Positions 24,341-34,455 of a stretch of 64,000 bases of DNA are shown in pieces. The notes beneath the pieces were generated by a model that saw only the letters and a program-made list of their open reading frames with translations, was not told the DNA's origin and searched no databases. The stretch lies in the NCBI GenBank assembly GCA_003116875.1, contig BCKT01000001.1, positions 1,483,486 through 1,547,485 of the forward strand, given 5' to 3'. The translations under genes and the position numbers were made by a program. Numbering within the stretch: position 1 is the first letter of the stretch; each line of letters opens with the position of its first letter. This DNA is from Takashimella koratensis. Its lineage: Eukaryota > Basidiomycota > Tremellomycetes > Trichosporonales > Tetragoniomycetaceae.

Positions 24341-26015
24341 CGTGGAAAGAGCGTGGTTCGTGAGAAACGTAACGACGGTGGGGAGAAGCTGTAGAGGATC
24401 TCGTCAAGAGATCGGGTCGGGTCGTGGTAGGTCGTGAGTGAGAAACTGGGGAGTGAGGTGCATCCTGGTGTGCCCGTCTTTATATGTCAGCGAGCGAAGT
24501 GAGCTGGCAGTGGGGTTAGGGTAGGTCGTCATCTTGGGTCAGAACCCCAAATCGGTAGACACAGAAACGGGCCTGGAAATTGGATTCCAGGTGGACAGGG
24601 TAAGGGCCGAAACTGGGATGACATGTGGGTGATGAACGACGAGGGAGAGCGACGAGCGTCGTAGGCTTGTCAAGAGTCCGGGTGGAGGTGGGATGGCACC
24701 TCGCGACGGGTGGAGATAGAGTGCAGGTAACTTGTGTCGCGTCAGAAAGGTGGGTCTGGGTAGGTGAAAGACAGAACAGGCTATACGACGCGCATCGTAG
24801 GGTCAGAGATTGTGTAGTCTGGATAGTCTGGCTCGGACGTGCTTGCTCATGCTCTCTCGTGCGTGCCAGAGTTAGCACGTGAAGACAAGGATCCGCTCCA
24901 TAGGTGCGGGTTCAAGGTTGTGGGAAAAGTCAGACCCGGATTTCAAGGTGACTGCGAGGTAACCTTGTTTAAGCGGGATCCCAGACTTTGGCACTCGCGC
25001 GCGTGCTCACTCGCGTGGTCCGGTGGGTGGTCGTGGTCGTGGTCGTGGTCTTGGTCCGTTTTCCCTCCCCTGAGGTTTCTAGATTCATCGTGTCCTGACG
25101 TTTCACCCGGCAAGACCTCGTTTTGCCATCGCCGTCGCAGCTGCGGTCGGTTGTGACCTCGGTCTGCTCAACGTCTCCTTTCCAGGGGAGTGGTGGTCTC
25201 CAAGGCAATGGAAGCGGGGCGATGGAAGGTGGGCTTGGGTCCGGTGTAGCGACGCTTGATGCGGATCTGTGGTAACCGGGCGATGGGTAGAGCGGCACAG
25301 GCAATACCGCGACCGGGAGACTGGAAGCGAAATTGCCCGGGTCATTTGCCCGCCTGGGAATGGTGTGGCCTTTGCTCATTGCAGCCGAGAGAGGTCATTG
25401 CGGCTACGAGGGCGAGGGATAGGACGAGGTGGTGATGGGATTGGGAGTGATGAATGATGAGTGCGCTCAGCGTCCATGTCCTTTGACATCACCACCTCGT
25501 CTCCCCTGGCCTCGGGTCGTGCGCCTTGACCCCCTCAGGCACCCTTGTGGCAGAATGATCCATCACCTTCAATCCATCACGCACACACGACGAACTCCTG
25601 ATGCCATCTTCTCTCACCACTCCCCTCTCTCCTCTTTCCCTATTGCTCTTGCCATCGCTATCACCATGTCACCACCTCGTCACGCTCTGCGCCCAGATCA
25701 CTTCATCCTACTCCACCATCAACGACTCGCCGCATTGGGCATCTACACCATCCACCAGCAGTGCAAAAGGACGCGTAGCGTGAAGAAGGCGGAAAGGCGG
25801 AAGGAAGGATAGCCGATCGAGACGAGGTGGTGACATGGTCCACGGTTAAACGGGACGAGGCCGTGACGTGGGAAGACGGTAAACTGGAGTAGATGGTGAA
25901 AGTTTTTTTCAACTCGACGTAACGGTACATAAACACCTCCTGCGGCGATGAACGTAGCTCCCAACTCCCCCTCGAGCATCGAGCAACACCACTACTCATA
26001 GCTCACCTCACAATC
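24341..26015. other. Intergenic region with inverted repeats
   Basis: No convincing gene. Open frames at 24516-24878 (-) and 24969-25379 (-) have no introns, motifs or signal peptides and were left out. Several copies of a 13-bp element, two of them a longer inverted pair, lie at 25423-25871. Confidence 0.45.
25663..25839. repeat. 19-bp perfect inverted repeat flanking about 139 bp
   Basis: ACCATGTCACCACCTCGTC at 25663-25681 is the exact reverse complement of 25821-25839. The inner 13-mer TCACCACCTCGTC also occurs at 25489-25501 and inverted at 25423-25435, and a degenerate copy lies at 25854-25871. It sits 150-600 bp upstream of the gene at 26016. Confidence 0.75.
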
Positions 26016-27090
26016 ATGGACGCCTCCACTCAGCCCCCGTCTCCACCTCGCTGCCCCGTCTCACTCCCACCTCCGTCCCCAACACCCTCCACCTCCACCA
26101 CACCTACCCGCCCGCCACGGTCCCTCGAGCGTCTTACTATCCACTCATCACGCAGCACCCCCTCCCTCCGCCCTTCCACCTACACCTCCCCCGACTCCGC
26201 TTCCATTCCTTCACCCACCTCCCCTACACCCTCGCTCTCTCCGGAGACACCCACCACCCCTTCTCTGTCCTCACCGACTTCGCGATCGGCTTCGCGCAAA
26301 TCCACTCCGTCAGTCCGGCGCAAGCCCGTTCCCGTCGAGGACCTCGTCGCGGACGGTGTGGTCGTCTTCAACCCTCGGACACGAAGTGTGGACGCTTTCA
26401 ATGGCGGTGATCACCTTACCTCAAGTGAGACCCCGGCGACCCCTACAATTCAGCCACGGTTCATCGTCCAGCCGCCGCAGTACGTCCTCCCTGTCGACCC
26501 AGCTCCGGCCCAGCTCCTTCCCACGGACCAAGTCACCGAGAACCCTGACCTCTCCCTCGCTCCACCGGATTACGTCCCAGCCTCCTCCCACACCCAGCAG
26601 GGTCAACATGTCCCCAGTTCCCGGCGCGACATCCATGCCGACACCTGCATCTTCAACAGGAGCGAGACATCCTCACTCGATCAACTCCCGACCTACGCCA
26701 AGGATACTCAAACCGAGCCCAAGACGCTCGCTCGGCAACTTTGGAAATGGGGGTTCCTCTTCCCTGCCCTTTGGTTCATCGGGATGCTCATGTGAGTTGG
26801 CTGCCCAGATCGTGGAACCCGAACGAGCCGCTGACACCTGCCATCAGCCTGTGGATCCCATTGCGCCCGACAGAGGAGGAGCTCGACCCTGAGAAAGCAC
26901 AGAAGCTCGAAGAGATGATCGTCATCATTCGTCAGGTCAGTTGAGAATTGCTTGCGATACAGCGGGCCAAACTGACAATACTCAGGCTGAGCTCAAGTAC
27001 GCACGTCGTTGCGCTATTGCATTCGGGTCGTTCATCTCTATCCTCCTGTGCATCATCGTCCTCATAGTTGTCGTGACTCATTTCGTCTAG
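26016..27090 (+). CDS. Pro/Ser-rich protein with two C-terminal transmembrane segments, function unknown
   Basis: The exons are 26016-26791, 26848-26935 and 26986-27090, for 322 residues. The first 130 residues are a Pro/Ser/Thr-rich disordered region. Residues about 130-240 are moderately conserved in look (VEDLVADGVVVFNPRTRSVD; LPTYAKDTQTEPKTLARQLW). Two hydrophobic segments follow: WKWGFLFPALWFIGMLILWI (about 243-264), and FGSFISILLCIIVLIVVVTH near the C-terminus. Between them is a charged stretch, RPTEEELDPEKAQKLEEMIV. I infer a membrane-anchored protein with a large cytoplasmic disordered head. It resembles uncharacterised basidiomycete proteins, but I cannot name the family. Confidence 0.78.
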
Positions 27091-27398
27091 GCTAGACCCT
27101 CATAATAAAACAAAACACACTGTAACGAAAACTTCCAACTATCGCTTTCTTCTATGGGTGTACAGATTATGTACTTTGGTGTTCATGCAACCCGGTTGTC
27201 TCGGCTCACTACACCTCAGTTGGGAAGAAAGGATTAGTCAAGCTCAGATTGAGCCCCGCGATTTTGACCATCGACGGAGCTGCTGTAGAGGTAAGAAAGG
27301 ATCGAATACACATGACGGTAAAGTACAGTGGCAACATATAATGGGACTATCCAGCGTGGGGCTATCCAGCTCCCACAACGGTGAGGAACCTCTTCTCT

Positions 27399-27437
27399 GC
27401 TCCCTGCTCCCTGCTCCCTGCTCCCTGCTCCCTCCTC
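27399..27437. repeat. GCTCCCT heptanucleotide tandem repeat
   Basis: Five perfect units of GCTCCCT from 27399, then CCTCCC. It lies between the two-TM gene and the first member of the small-gene cluster. Confidence 0.85.
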
Positions 27438-27493
27438 CCATATGTTCTCATAGGCTCTTTGTTCCGTATTATACTCTGTGCCCCTCATGATTC

Positions 27494-28051
27494 CTAGTGC
27501 TCGGTCTGCTGCACCGGAGAGCTCTCAGTGGGTGCGTCGGGGATCGCAGTTTGCACCTCTGTCGTATCCGTCTCCACGCCTGAGAAATCAGTAACTGTTT
27601 CCTCGTCGTTTTCAGGGTCTGCCTCCACGGGGTTGGAGGGAGGGTACACCTTCATGACCAAACGGTAAGCTCCAGGGCCATTTCGGATGACTCTTGCGTC
27701 CAGCTGGAGATTCAGATACCTGGCTATCAACAACCGAGGGCCACGCGACTTCCGCAGGAGGAGAGTTGAGACCTGTCTCTTCCGCATTCGAAGCATGTTC
27801 TTCTTCCATCGACAAGATCCTGTTTTTCAAATTCGTTTTCAGTACTGTAAGCTGGCGATTGGATATAAGGTCTTTCACATCTTTCTCCCACTCGGTCTCC
27901 CATTCCGTCCATCTAGCATCTTGTAACTCTGCAAGCCATGGATCGCCAAACTCGAGTCGAAACGCGGGATCATGGGTAAGAAACTTTCGATTGAGTGAGC
28001 GTATCTCTGAATGGGTCTGAGACCTGGGAAGAGCTCGTCGTCTTCTGACAT
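27494..28051 (-). pseudogene. Cluster member 1, frameshifted copy
   Basis: The ATG at 28049-28051 starts MSEDDELFPG, but the family-like sequence SQTHSEIRSLNRKFLTHDPA, FRLEFGDPWLAELQDARWTE, WETEWEKDVKDLISNRQLTV and TGLNSPPAEVAWPSVVDS lies in another frame (change near 28025-28040). The C-terminal part LDARVIRNGPGAYRLVMKVY is in a third frame (change near 27695-27705). The neighbour at 28542 has the same two blocks (TGLHTPPPETSWILSV; FSRAPGAYRLELKVY) in one frame. I therefore read this as a decayed or mis-sequenced paralogue. No intron with proper sites fits either shift. The tail ends SSPVQQTEH at 27494. Confidence 0.6.
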
Positions 28052-28541
28052 TGTGGATAGCGCTGTTACAGGTGGGAGATCGGGCTGGAAAGTATGTAGG
28101 AGAGCAATAAGACAGAGAGAGGGAAGTGACAGAAAGTGAGGTGTGAAGGCGGGCAGAGCAGACAGAAACAACAACGGGCGCCGGGTGAGCTGAGCGGCTC
28201 GGCGCAAACCGTTGGGCAGAAAGGAGTACCGTTTTCACACCCAGCCTCGCCTTTGAACCCCATCATCACCAAGGAGGCATGGGTAGGAGAAAGGATCGAC
28301 GTGTGCATAAGCCATGCAGCGTGAATTCGTACTGGTTATGGAGGAGAAATGGGCAACAAGCCTACCTATTCTATATACAGTATGTCCTGCCACTCCATCA
28401 ACTTCTTGTACGTGTACGGGGTATGTACAGGATCATGTTCTGCTGCTTTCACACGTGAACTTGACTTGTTTGCTCAACTTGAGAGAGCTCATGCTGCACC
28501 TTCGGCTGCTCCGTCCCCTGCCCAGACATCCCACAACCACT

Positions 28542-28994
28542 TCAATTAACGTCTGCGTCGTCGCCCTCGATAGTCTGCGGAACCGCATAGACTTTCAACT
28601 CTAAACGATAAGCTCCCGGGGCGCGACTAAATAGCGTAGCCTCAACTGGAGGTTCGCCTTGCTTGTGAGTAACTGATAAAATCCACGATGTCTCCGGAGG
28701 TGGGGTATGAAGCCCAGTTCTCGCTCGAGTCCAAGAACAACCCTGTTCAGCCCGGGTGATATACTCTCTCAAAGATTCCTTGAGACTCTCACGCTGCTCG
28801 ATGGAGACAGTCCCAGGGACGTCACTCATCCATTTGTCTGTCCAATCATCCCATTCTTTGTCCTGGGACGTGGGGGTGGAAGTGGGCGTTGAATTGAGGT
28901 CGATGCTGGGATAATCCGGTAAGCCCCGGTTAAAGAGGTACTGCACTCCTTCAAGCTTTGATCTCTCTGCGACCGCGTGGTTATACTCTGTCAT
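28542..28994 (-). CDS. Cluster member 2, small intronless protein (150 aa)
   Basis: It starts MTEYNHAVAERSKLEGVQYL and ends EGDDADVN. The N-terminal part has PDYPSIDLNSTPTSTPTSQ, then a Trp-rich helix, EWDDWTDKWMSDV, and an amphipathic helix, SIEQRESLKESLREYITRAE. The C-terminal half reads TGLHTPPPETSWILSV and FSRAPGAYRLELKVYAVPQT. It is the intact close relative of the frameshifted copy at 27494. YRLELKVY stands where other members have IELTVKIY. Function is unknown; no known domain was recognised. Confidence 0.7.
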   Translation of the reverse strand: MTEYNHAVAERSKLEGVQYLFNRGLPDYPSIDLNSTPTSTPTSQDKEWDDWTDKWMSDVPGTVSIEQRESLKESLREYITRAEQGCSWTRARTGLHTPPPETSWILSVTHKQGEPPVEATLFSRAPGAYRLELKVYAVPQTIEGDDADVN

Positions 28995-29434
28995 TGTGGA
29001 CTAGGCTTGAAAAAGGCGGGATGAAGTTGAGGATGAAGAAACGGAGAGAGACGGAAAGCCGGGGGTTGTGAGCTCGCTTGTAGGTCATGAGAAGGCCCAG
29101 AGGAAAGGGTGTGGAGCAGACTGCCAGAGAAAGGACCCCCCGGGAGACGATAACGGATGGTGGAGTGAAAACTGATCTGCGCTGCTCTCGGGCGCAGACG
29201 GGCTAGAGAAAAGAGTCAATTTTACGTCCCGGCTCGGTAGTTTCACGCACGATGATCCCGAGGCGGAGAGAAAAGTGACGGGGACAGCGAATGTGCATGC
29301 GCAGCTGTACTATGTAATCCAGCTGAGAAGGAGATCCATTCTCTCAACATAGGAAATAAGTGGTACTACGGGCACACGTCAGGTGCTTTCAATGCACTTC
29401 CTAACTCTGAAGTCGCTTCCAAGCAGTAGCATAA

Positions 29435-29980
29435 TCATTCAGATTCAGAATCATCTGGGTGATAGCCATCGGCACCTAGGTACTCTGAAGCGGGGCTGCC
29501 ACCCTCTCTAATCGTTGGAAGATGGCGGGAATGATCAGAGCTGTCAGAAGCGGTTGAAGTCGAATAGATTTTGACAGTCAGCTCAATGAGAGGAGCATTC
29601 ACCGCTTCGTTAGTGTGCTCAATGAAGTTCTCGGAAGCTTTGTAAACCATGTCACAAACACGTCCATGGTCGCGGAGAGTCGCCTGAGCCAACAACCTGA
29701 ACATTGCTGGTTTCTCTTGCATCATTTCGATAACCCTGCTCACAATGTCGTCCAGGTGGCCAGGCGGCAAAGAACCTGAAAGTCCCGATGTGAGTGCTGT
29801 GGTACAACCCTCTCGCCACTGGCTCTGTAGCAAATCCAACTGCGTCGAGTCGCTGTTGTTCAAAGCCCGGGGATAAGGCTGTATGTTAAAGCGGTGGTTT
29901 GATCCATCTGAGCTAGCACTTGCTCCTCCACTCGATAACCCCGGTCCAGAGGAAGAGGAAGATGAGTGAGTTTCCTGCAT
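29435..29980 (-). CDS. Cluster member 3, small intronless protein (181 aa)
   Basis: It starts MQETHSSSSSSGPGLSSGGA. The core reads HRFNIQPYPRALNNSDST, LLQSQWREGCTTALTSGLSG and SLPPGHLDDIVSRVIEMMQE, then AQATLRDHGRVCDMVYKASE, with the final strand APLIELTVKIYSTST. An acidic tail ends YHPDDSESE. The QWREGCTTALTSGLSGS block matches EWRRECLRALTSSLSGS of the member at 31886, the clearest pairwise similarity in the cluster outside members 1/2 and 4/5. A block about 280 bp upstream of its start is also duplicated upstream of 31886. Function is unknown. Confidence 0.75.
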   Translation of the reverse strand: MQETHSSSSSSGPGLSSGGASASSDGSNHRFNIQPYPRALNNSDSTQLDLLQSQWREGCTTALTSGLSGSLPPGHLDDIVSRVIEMMQEKPAMFRLLAQATLRDHGRVCDMVYKASENFIEHTNEAVNAPLIELTVKIYSTSTASDSSDHSRHLPTIREGGSPASEYLGADGYHPDDSESE

Positions 29981-30249
29981 TGTGTGGTGTGTAGACGTCT
30001 GTTATAAGCGAAGGCCTCGCGTACACGTCGGTAGGGGTGATGGATGGCAAGGTTCCCTTCCTGAGACTGTGTTACCCAGGGTATATTTGATCAGCAGCAT
30101 TTACAGGTCTTTAAGCGAGTACTGTACGCTCGTGCGGTGATTGGTATGAAGAAAAAGGGTGGAAACGGTATGCCCAATATTTAGATAAGTACGCCACGGG
30201 AGCAAAAGTATCCTGGAGCTGGACATTACAAGAGGAGCCGTCTTGGCCG

Positions 30250-30395
30250 TTGTCTGTCTAGCCTTCCATGCTACCCCTTTACCACCGGTAAGCGGTGACA
30301 TTTAAAAGCAAAGGAAGTGCCGGAGGCGAGCAGATAGAGAAAAAGGTGGCAAAGGATGGGGATACCGTACAGACTGGTCAAGCCCTTTGTGGGAC
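30250..30395 (-). repeat. Upstream block of member 3, related to 32741-32880
   Basis: TAGCCTTCCA at 30259 and 32750 opens a similar stretch in both places. It is followed by AAGCGG(T/C)G..ATTT(A/G)AAAG, then a (C/T)GGAGG block and (A/G)ATGGTCAA-like text. Distances to the start codons are 279 and 283 bp, so the two promoters look duplicated with their genes. Confidence 0.55.
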
Positions 30396-30648
30396 GTTGC
30401 CAAGGTGGAGTGTCGCTGAAGGCTTTGTCCACCTCGGGAGTAAACACCTGGGGAGGCCAGTCAAAATGTGCAGCAAAGTATCCTGGTGCTAATCATTCCC
30501 TCAATGCGCTTCCCTAGATGTAAAGCATTTATTGACATAGGAAAGAATACTTGCATCTCTCGGCTGTTCGCTCGCTCTATCACCTCGGCAACACAATTCA
30601 AGACTCCGGCTCGTCAGAAGGGAAGCCGTCGACATGCACATTCAGTGA

Positions 30649-31161
30649 CTAAGCGTCAGCATACTCCACAACTTCTGAGGAATGCGCTTCGGGACGATCC
30701 GCATCTTCGGCCGCGAGTGAACCCTCGTCAATCGAAACGGTAAGTTCAATTGTTTCTGCTTTAAGCCTGTTAGGCTCCTGTGAATAATTGACCACATAGC
30801 ACGTCGCGTCACAAGCATCTGGTGACTCGTTGTTTGTGACTGTCGCAAAGAATCTATTTGAGCCGGGTGAGCTTGTGATTCTTTCCAGAGCCGCGGCTAC
30901 CAGAGCACCGATACAATGATCAATCAACATCTCAGAGAGTAACGATCGTAAGGTGTCGCCACATTCTTGCTTCCTTTGGGTTTGGCGAAGGTGAAGATTG
31001 TTCAAATACGATGGGTCGTTGCTGTTTGGTGCTTGATCTGAGAACATTGGGTAAAGAGGGACGTCAATCACAGTTTCCCTTGTCTCTGAGTTATCATCTG
31101 TAGCGCCTGCAATCGGTTTGGTAACCAGAGAAGCGGTTCCGGCTGCATAGTTGTTCTCCAT
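30649..31161 (-). CDS. Cluster member 4, small intronless protein (about 170 aa)
   Basis: The start is placed at MENNYAAGTASLVTKPIAGA because the neighbour begins MENGYASE; an in-frame ATG at 31176 would add five residues. The core has VIDVPLYPMFSDQAPNSND, RQTQRKQECGDTLRSLLSEM, LIDHCIGALVAAALERITSS and PGSNRFFATVTNNESPDACD, then the strand ETIELTVSIDEGS and an acidic C-terminus. The blocks CIGALVAAALERITSSPGSNRFFA and CIGTLVSAITERVGRSPGSVRFFA (member 5) align almost residue by residue over 24 positions, showing recent duplication. Function is unknown. Confidence 0.77.
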   Translation of the reverse strand: MENNYAAGTASLVTKPIAGATDDNSETRETVIDVPLYPMFSDQAPNSNDPSYLNNLHLRQTQRKQECGDTLRSLLSEMLIDHCIGALVAAALERITSSPGSNRFFATVTNNESPDACDATCYVVNYSQEPNRLKAETIELTVSIDEGSLAAEDADRPEAHSSEVVEYADA

Positions 31162-31885
31162 GATCCTCTGTGTCAATGAGTGATGGTATTAGAATGGTCG
31201 TGCAAGCAAGTATCGGGCCGAAGATAACCTTGTGAAGAATCTAGAGTGGGAGATAGACATGTCAAGCAACGGGCAGCTACCGTTCGCCAAGGTCACTTAC
31301 AGTAGCTATGAGTGTCTTTATCCGCTTAGAGGATGAGTGAAAGTAGAAAATGTAAAAGCGACATCATGTTCAACAGTCTGATCAGCGAGAGAGCAGCGAA
31401 GACAAAACCTCTTACTCGCCGATAGCTGGCACCGACCATGTAGCAGTGACCCAAGCGGCTGTCTGCCGGGTCTTCAAGGCAGTACGTGTCCCGAATGACC
31501 GGCGAAGGGAGAGCTCAAAGGGAGCACAGAGGTCGGAGGAAGATGGTAAGAAAAGGGATTCTGGACATATCTGGGAAGTTCCGAGCACGGGCGAGGCTTG
31601 ACAAACCTCTCGAGACGAAATGTCGCTCACAAACTTTCTCACCTCGGTAGCAGATATCTGAGCAGACCAGAAAGGCCAAAATACGCTTTCAGACGACAGA
31701 GCGATAAACTCGCTGCCATATACGCCTGGTTGGAATGGAAACTGGATATTGTCATAAAAACAAACGGGAAAAAAGAAGGAACGTCGCTTCTACGTATGCC
31801 CTAGCACTGTATGCAATACTTATGTGTGCTTCACTACTTGCACCTTTCGGATGCCTCCTCGATTCTCAAGTTTCGACAATATCAT

Positions 31886-32467
31886 TCAAGCCGCTGAGTC
31901 TTCAGAAGATGTGTCGTTGACCAGCTCTTCCTCAGGCGACGCCCCACTGACTTCTGCCCTTGACGGCGGACGCCCTTCGGGACTGTCTCGGTCTCCAGAG
32001 GGGGACGCATTAGAGGCCCGTTCAATGGTGACTCTGAGCTGGATAGGATGCCCACTCCGCCCACGGCCGGGGTTCTCTTCATAGTGATCGTCCACGTAGC
32101 AGTACGCTTGGCATGTGTTGTCTCTCTCGGTTGAGACATTGGCGAAGAACCGGACCGACCCAGGAGAGCGTCCAACCCTTTCGGTAATCGCACTCACCAG
32201 AGTGCCGATGCATGCTTGAGTCATTGACCCCGATAGCGAGGAGGTCAGTGCTCTGAGACATTCTCTTCTCCACTCCGCCTGGAGCAATGCCAATCTGTGT
32301 CCGTACAAAGAGTCGCTGCTGCTTAGCGTGAGGGCTGAAAAATGGGGATAAGGCGGGAGGGAAATCGGAATACCCTCTGTCACCAGATTGCCATCAGCGT
32401 CGTCGGTCCTCCTTCTGATCGACTCATCGGCTTGAGATGACGTTTCGGATGCATATCCATTCTCCAT
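31886..32467 (-). CDS. Cluster member 5, small intronless protein (193 aa)
   Basis: It starts MENGYASETSSQADESIRRR. The core reads GIPISLPPYPHFSALTLSSS, LLQAEWRRECLRALTSSLSG, TQACIGTLVSAITERVGRSP, GSVRFFANVSTERDNTCQAY and CYVDDH, then HPIQLRVTIERASNASPSGD. The acidic tail ends LVNDTSSEDSAA. It is the best template for the family, since every shared element is present: LPPYP, WRRxC, helix, F-A-N-V strand, D-x-C hairpin and final strand. Its closest relative is member 4, immediately downstream. Function is unknown. Confidence 0.77.
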   Translation of the reverse strand: MENGYASETSSQADESIRRRTDDADGNLVTEGIPISLPPYPHFSALTLSSSDSLYGHRLALLQAEWRRECLRALTSSLSGSMTQACIGTLVSAITERVGRSPGSVRFFANVSTERDNTCQAYCYVDDHYEENPGRGRSGHPIQLRVTIERASNASPSGDRDSPEGRPPSRAEVSGASPEEELVNDTSSEDSAA

Positions 32468-33171
32468 GGTGTGATGTGACGAGCGTTCTCTTGGGTGAGG
32501 AGTCGCGCTCAGTTGTGGTCACGCGGACAACGAGATTACCTTGAGAGGCTTCTAGGATACGGATGGTCTTGCCAAAAATGGGCAACTATCGTATTCAGGC
32601 CTGATTCACTGGCGAAGAGTGTGAATGCACTTGTTCGTTGAACAGTGAGGGAATAGTATGGTCGAAAGAAAGATAAGTGGGCAGACAGAGATATGTATGG
32701 CATGCTGATAGCTAGAGAGCACAAAGGATTGCTCTAGGCGTCGTCACCTTAGCCTTCCAGGCTATACGTGGTGCAGCTCACAAGCGGCGGGATTTGAAAG
32801 GGAGTATAAAAGCTGGAGGTAAGGAGACAGTGGTAAAGGTAGGTCGACAGGATGAGGATGACCCACAGAATGGTCAAAGGTTCAAAAAAATGTCACCGAG
32901 TCGGAAAGCCGTCCACTACCCCCAAGAGTGCAAGTTGCCAGCACGTTTTGGGAATGACGCGGGAGCAGGAAATGCGCTTGGGAAGCGACCCGAGAGGTAT
33001 GATGGCTTACATTCGCCCCAGATTGGTCTGATAACGGATTGCTTGTCTACACCAACCGAAAGGACACTAGCTTTACTGAAGAGCTCTGCTATCACCAAGA
33101 AAGTTGCAGAAGGTGTGCATGACCAATCCAGGAGGTATTCGCCCTGATAAGCCTCGGCCACTCGCCCTAAC

Positions 33172-33657
33172 TTATGCGTTTTCTGTCTCAATGCACATCA
33201 GCCCAATGCCGGAAGTCTCAGCTTTCGAAGAGTCCCGAATGACATTGATAGACACGTTGAGCTCGATTGTGTCTTCCTCTTCTTCACTGTTTTCCCCGCA
33301 ACTTTCTCCGGTTTGCGAAGGCTTTGGTGCGATAACATAGCTCACCAGAGACGCAGAATCGTTTCTCTCATCAAATATGAAAGAGGCATAGAGTCCAACT
33401 TCTCTCAATTGCGAAAGCGTCAACTTTGCCATTTCTTGGGTGACTTTGAGAGCGAGGGTATCCCTGGACGCTTTTGGTAGGTCTCGGAACAGCGAGCGCT
33501 GCAATATGTTGAGGTTGTTCCAAGCCCAAGATCTCTTGGTCTCGTTCACCTGTGATGGACTCATGGTCGATAGAGTTGACTCCAAGTCCCAAGGAGGGGA
33601 TGACAGATATACTTGAACTGTGTTCGTGATCACGTCGGGTTTTGTTTGTTCCATCAT
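33172..33657 (-). CDS. Cluster member 6, small intronless protein (about 161 aa)
   Basis: The start is placed at MMEQTKPDVITNTVQVYLSS, similar to the MMQQ/MEN starts of other members; an upstream in-frame ATG at 33732 is possible. It has VQVYLSSPPWDLE, a helix with W (RSWAWNNLNILQRSLFRDL), DTLALKVTQEMAKLTLSQLR, the strand EVGLYASFIFDERNDSASLV and the final strand DTIELNVSINVIRDSSKAE after an acidic run. The Cys of the central helix is replaced. Its layout is closest to member 8 (LAKPSLEGLKKMKVTAHVMM). Function is unknown. Confidence 0.7.
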   Translation of the reverse strand: MMEQTKPDVITNTVQVYLSSPPWDLESTLSTMSPSQVNETKRSWAWNNLNILQRSLFRDLPKASRDTLALKVTQEMAKLTLSQLREVGLYASFIFDERNDSASLVSYVIAPKPSQTGESCGENSEEEEDTIELNVSINVIRDSSKAETSGIGLMCIETENA

Positions 33658-34455
33658 CCTCAAATGCGGGGAATATGACAATTGTAATGTATATGGGCTC
33701 GTAGCAGACCCGTACCGTGAAGCTTGAATCACAGTATAAAAAAGGCAGTAGGGAGAATGGTTAACAGAAAAATATAAACAAACTTAGTGCAGAGGGGTCG
33801 AAGTATTTTCAAGCAAGTCTCTGGGATTGCGGGCTGGGGCGGAGGCTTTCAAACGAAGACCCATCCCCATCCCCGTCCCCATTCTCAATTGGCTGACTCC
33901 CGACCAACCCAACGGTGGCAAAATGAGCTGATACCGAATCTCTTGCCCGCTTGGGTAATGGAACTCTCAACCCCATTGTCTCCCTACTCGACTCTACCTC
34001 CTTTTCAGAGCGGAGCAGTGGTACAGAGCGGTCAATCCAGAGCCAGAGCGGGGGCGCAAAAAACATCCGAGGCGCCAGTCAGTCTATAGCGAGTCTTTGA
34101 GCGAGAAAATCATGTTTTTGCGCGATTGCTGTGGGGAAAATAGGGAGAGGGAGGGAGGGGAAACGAACACCGGATTTGAGGAATCCACTTGGAAAATGCG
34201 GGTTCAGAAGAAGTGGCTGACCCTAGGTGCAACTCGCATTCCAATAGGACTGGTAGAATTTGTTTTAGTCAAGGGTACCGATGCAAGGCTGAAATCAATG
34301 TCGCCGCTCTGGGGCGCCACAGCTGACTTGGGCAACTTAATGTCTCCAGTGATATCACACCTACGTCACCCTTCTCCTTCACGCATTCTACTTTGAGTCT
34401 TCTACATGATCGTCTCTGGACCTGACCAAGAGGTAGAGTGGTGGTGGACTATCTA

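Noticed and set aside
24969..25379. Minus-strand 136-codon frame
   Set aside because: Pro/Thr-rich with an eight-Thr run from a GTGGTC repeat; no introns, signal peptide or motif.
25429..25812. Plus-strand 127-codon frame upstream of the two-TM gene
   Set aside because: Contains the inverted-repeat element and looks like promoter sequence; no protein-like features.
33787..34089. Frames between cluster members on either strand (33787-34089 plus, 33809-34066 minus, 31412-31642 minus, 36110-36374 minus)
   Set aside because: None shows the family motifs, and all are short and overlap each other. I could not support further cluster members here.
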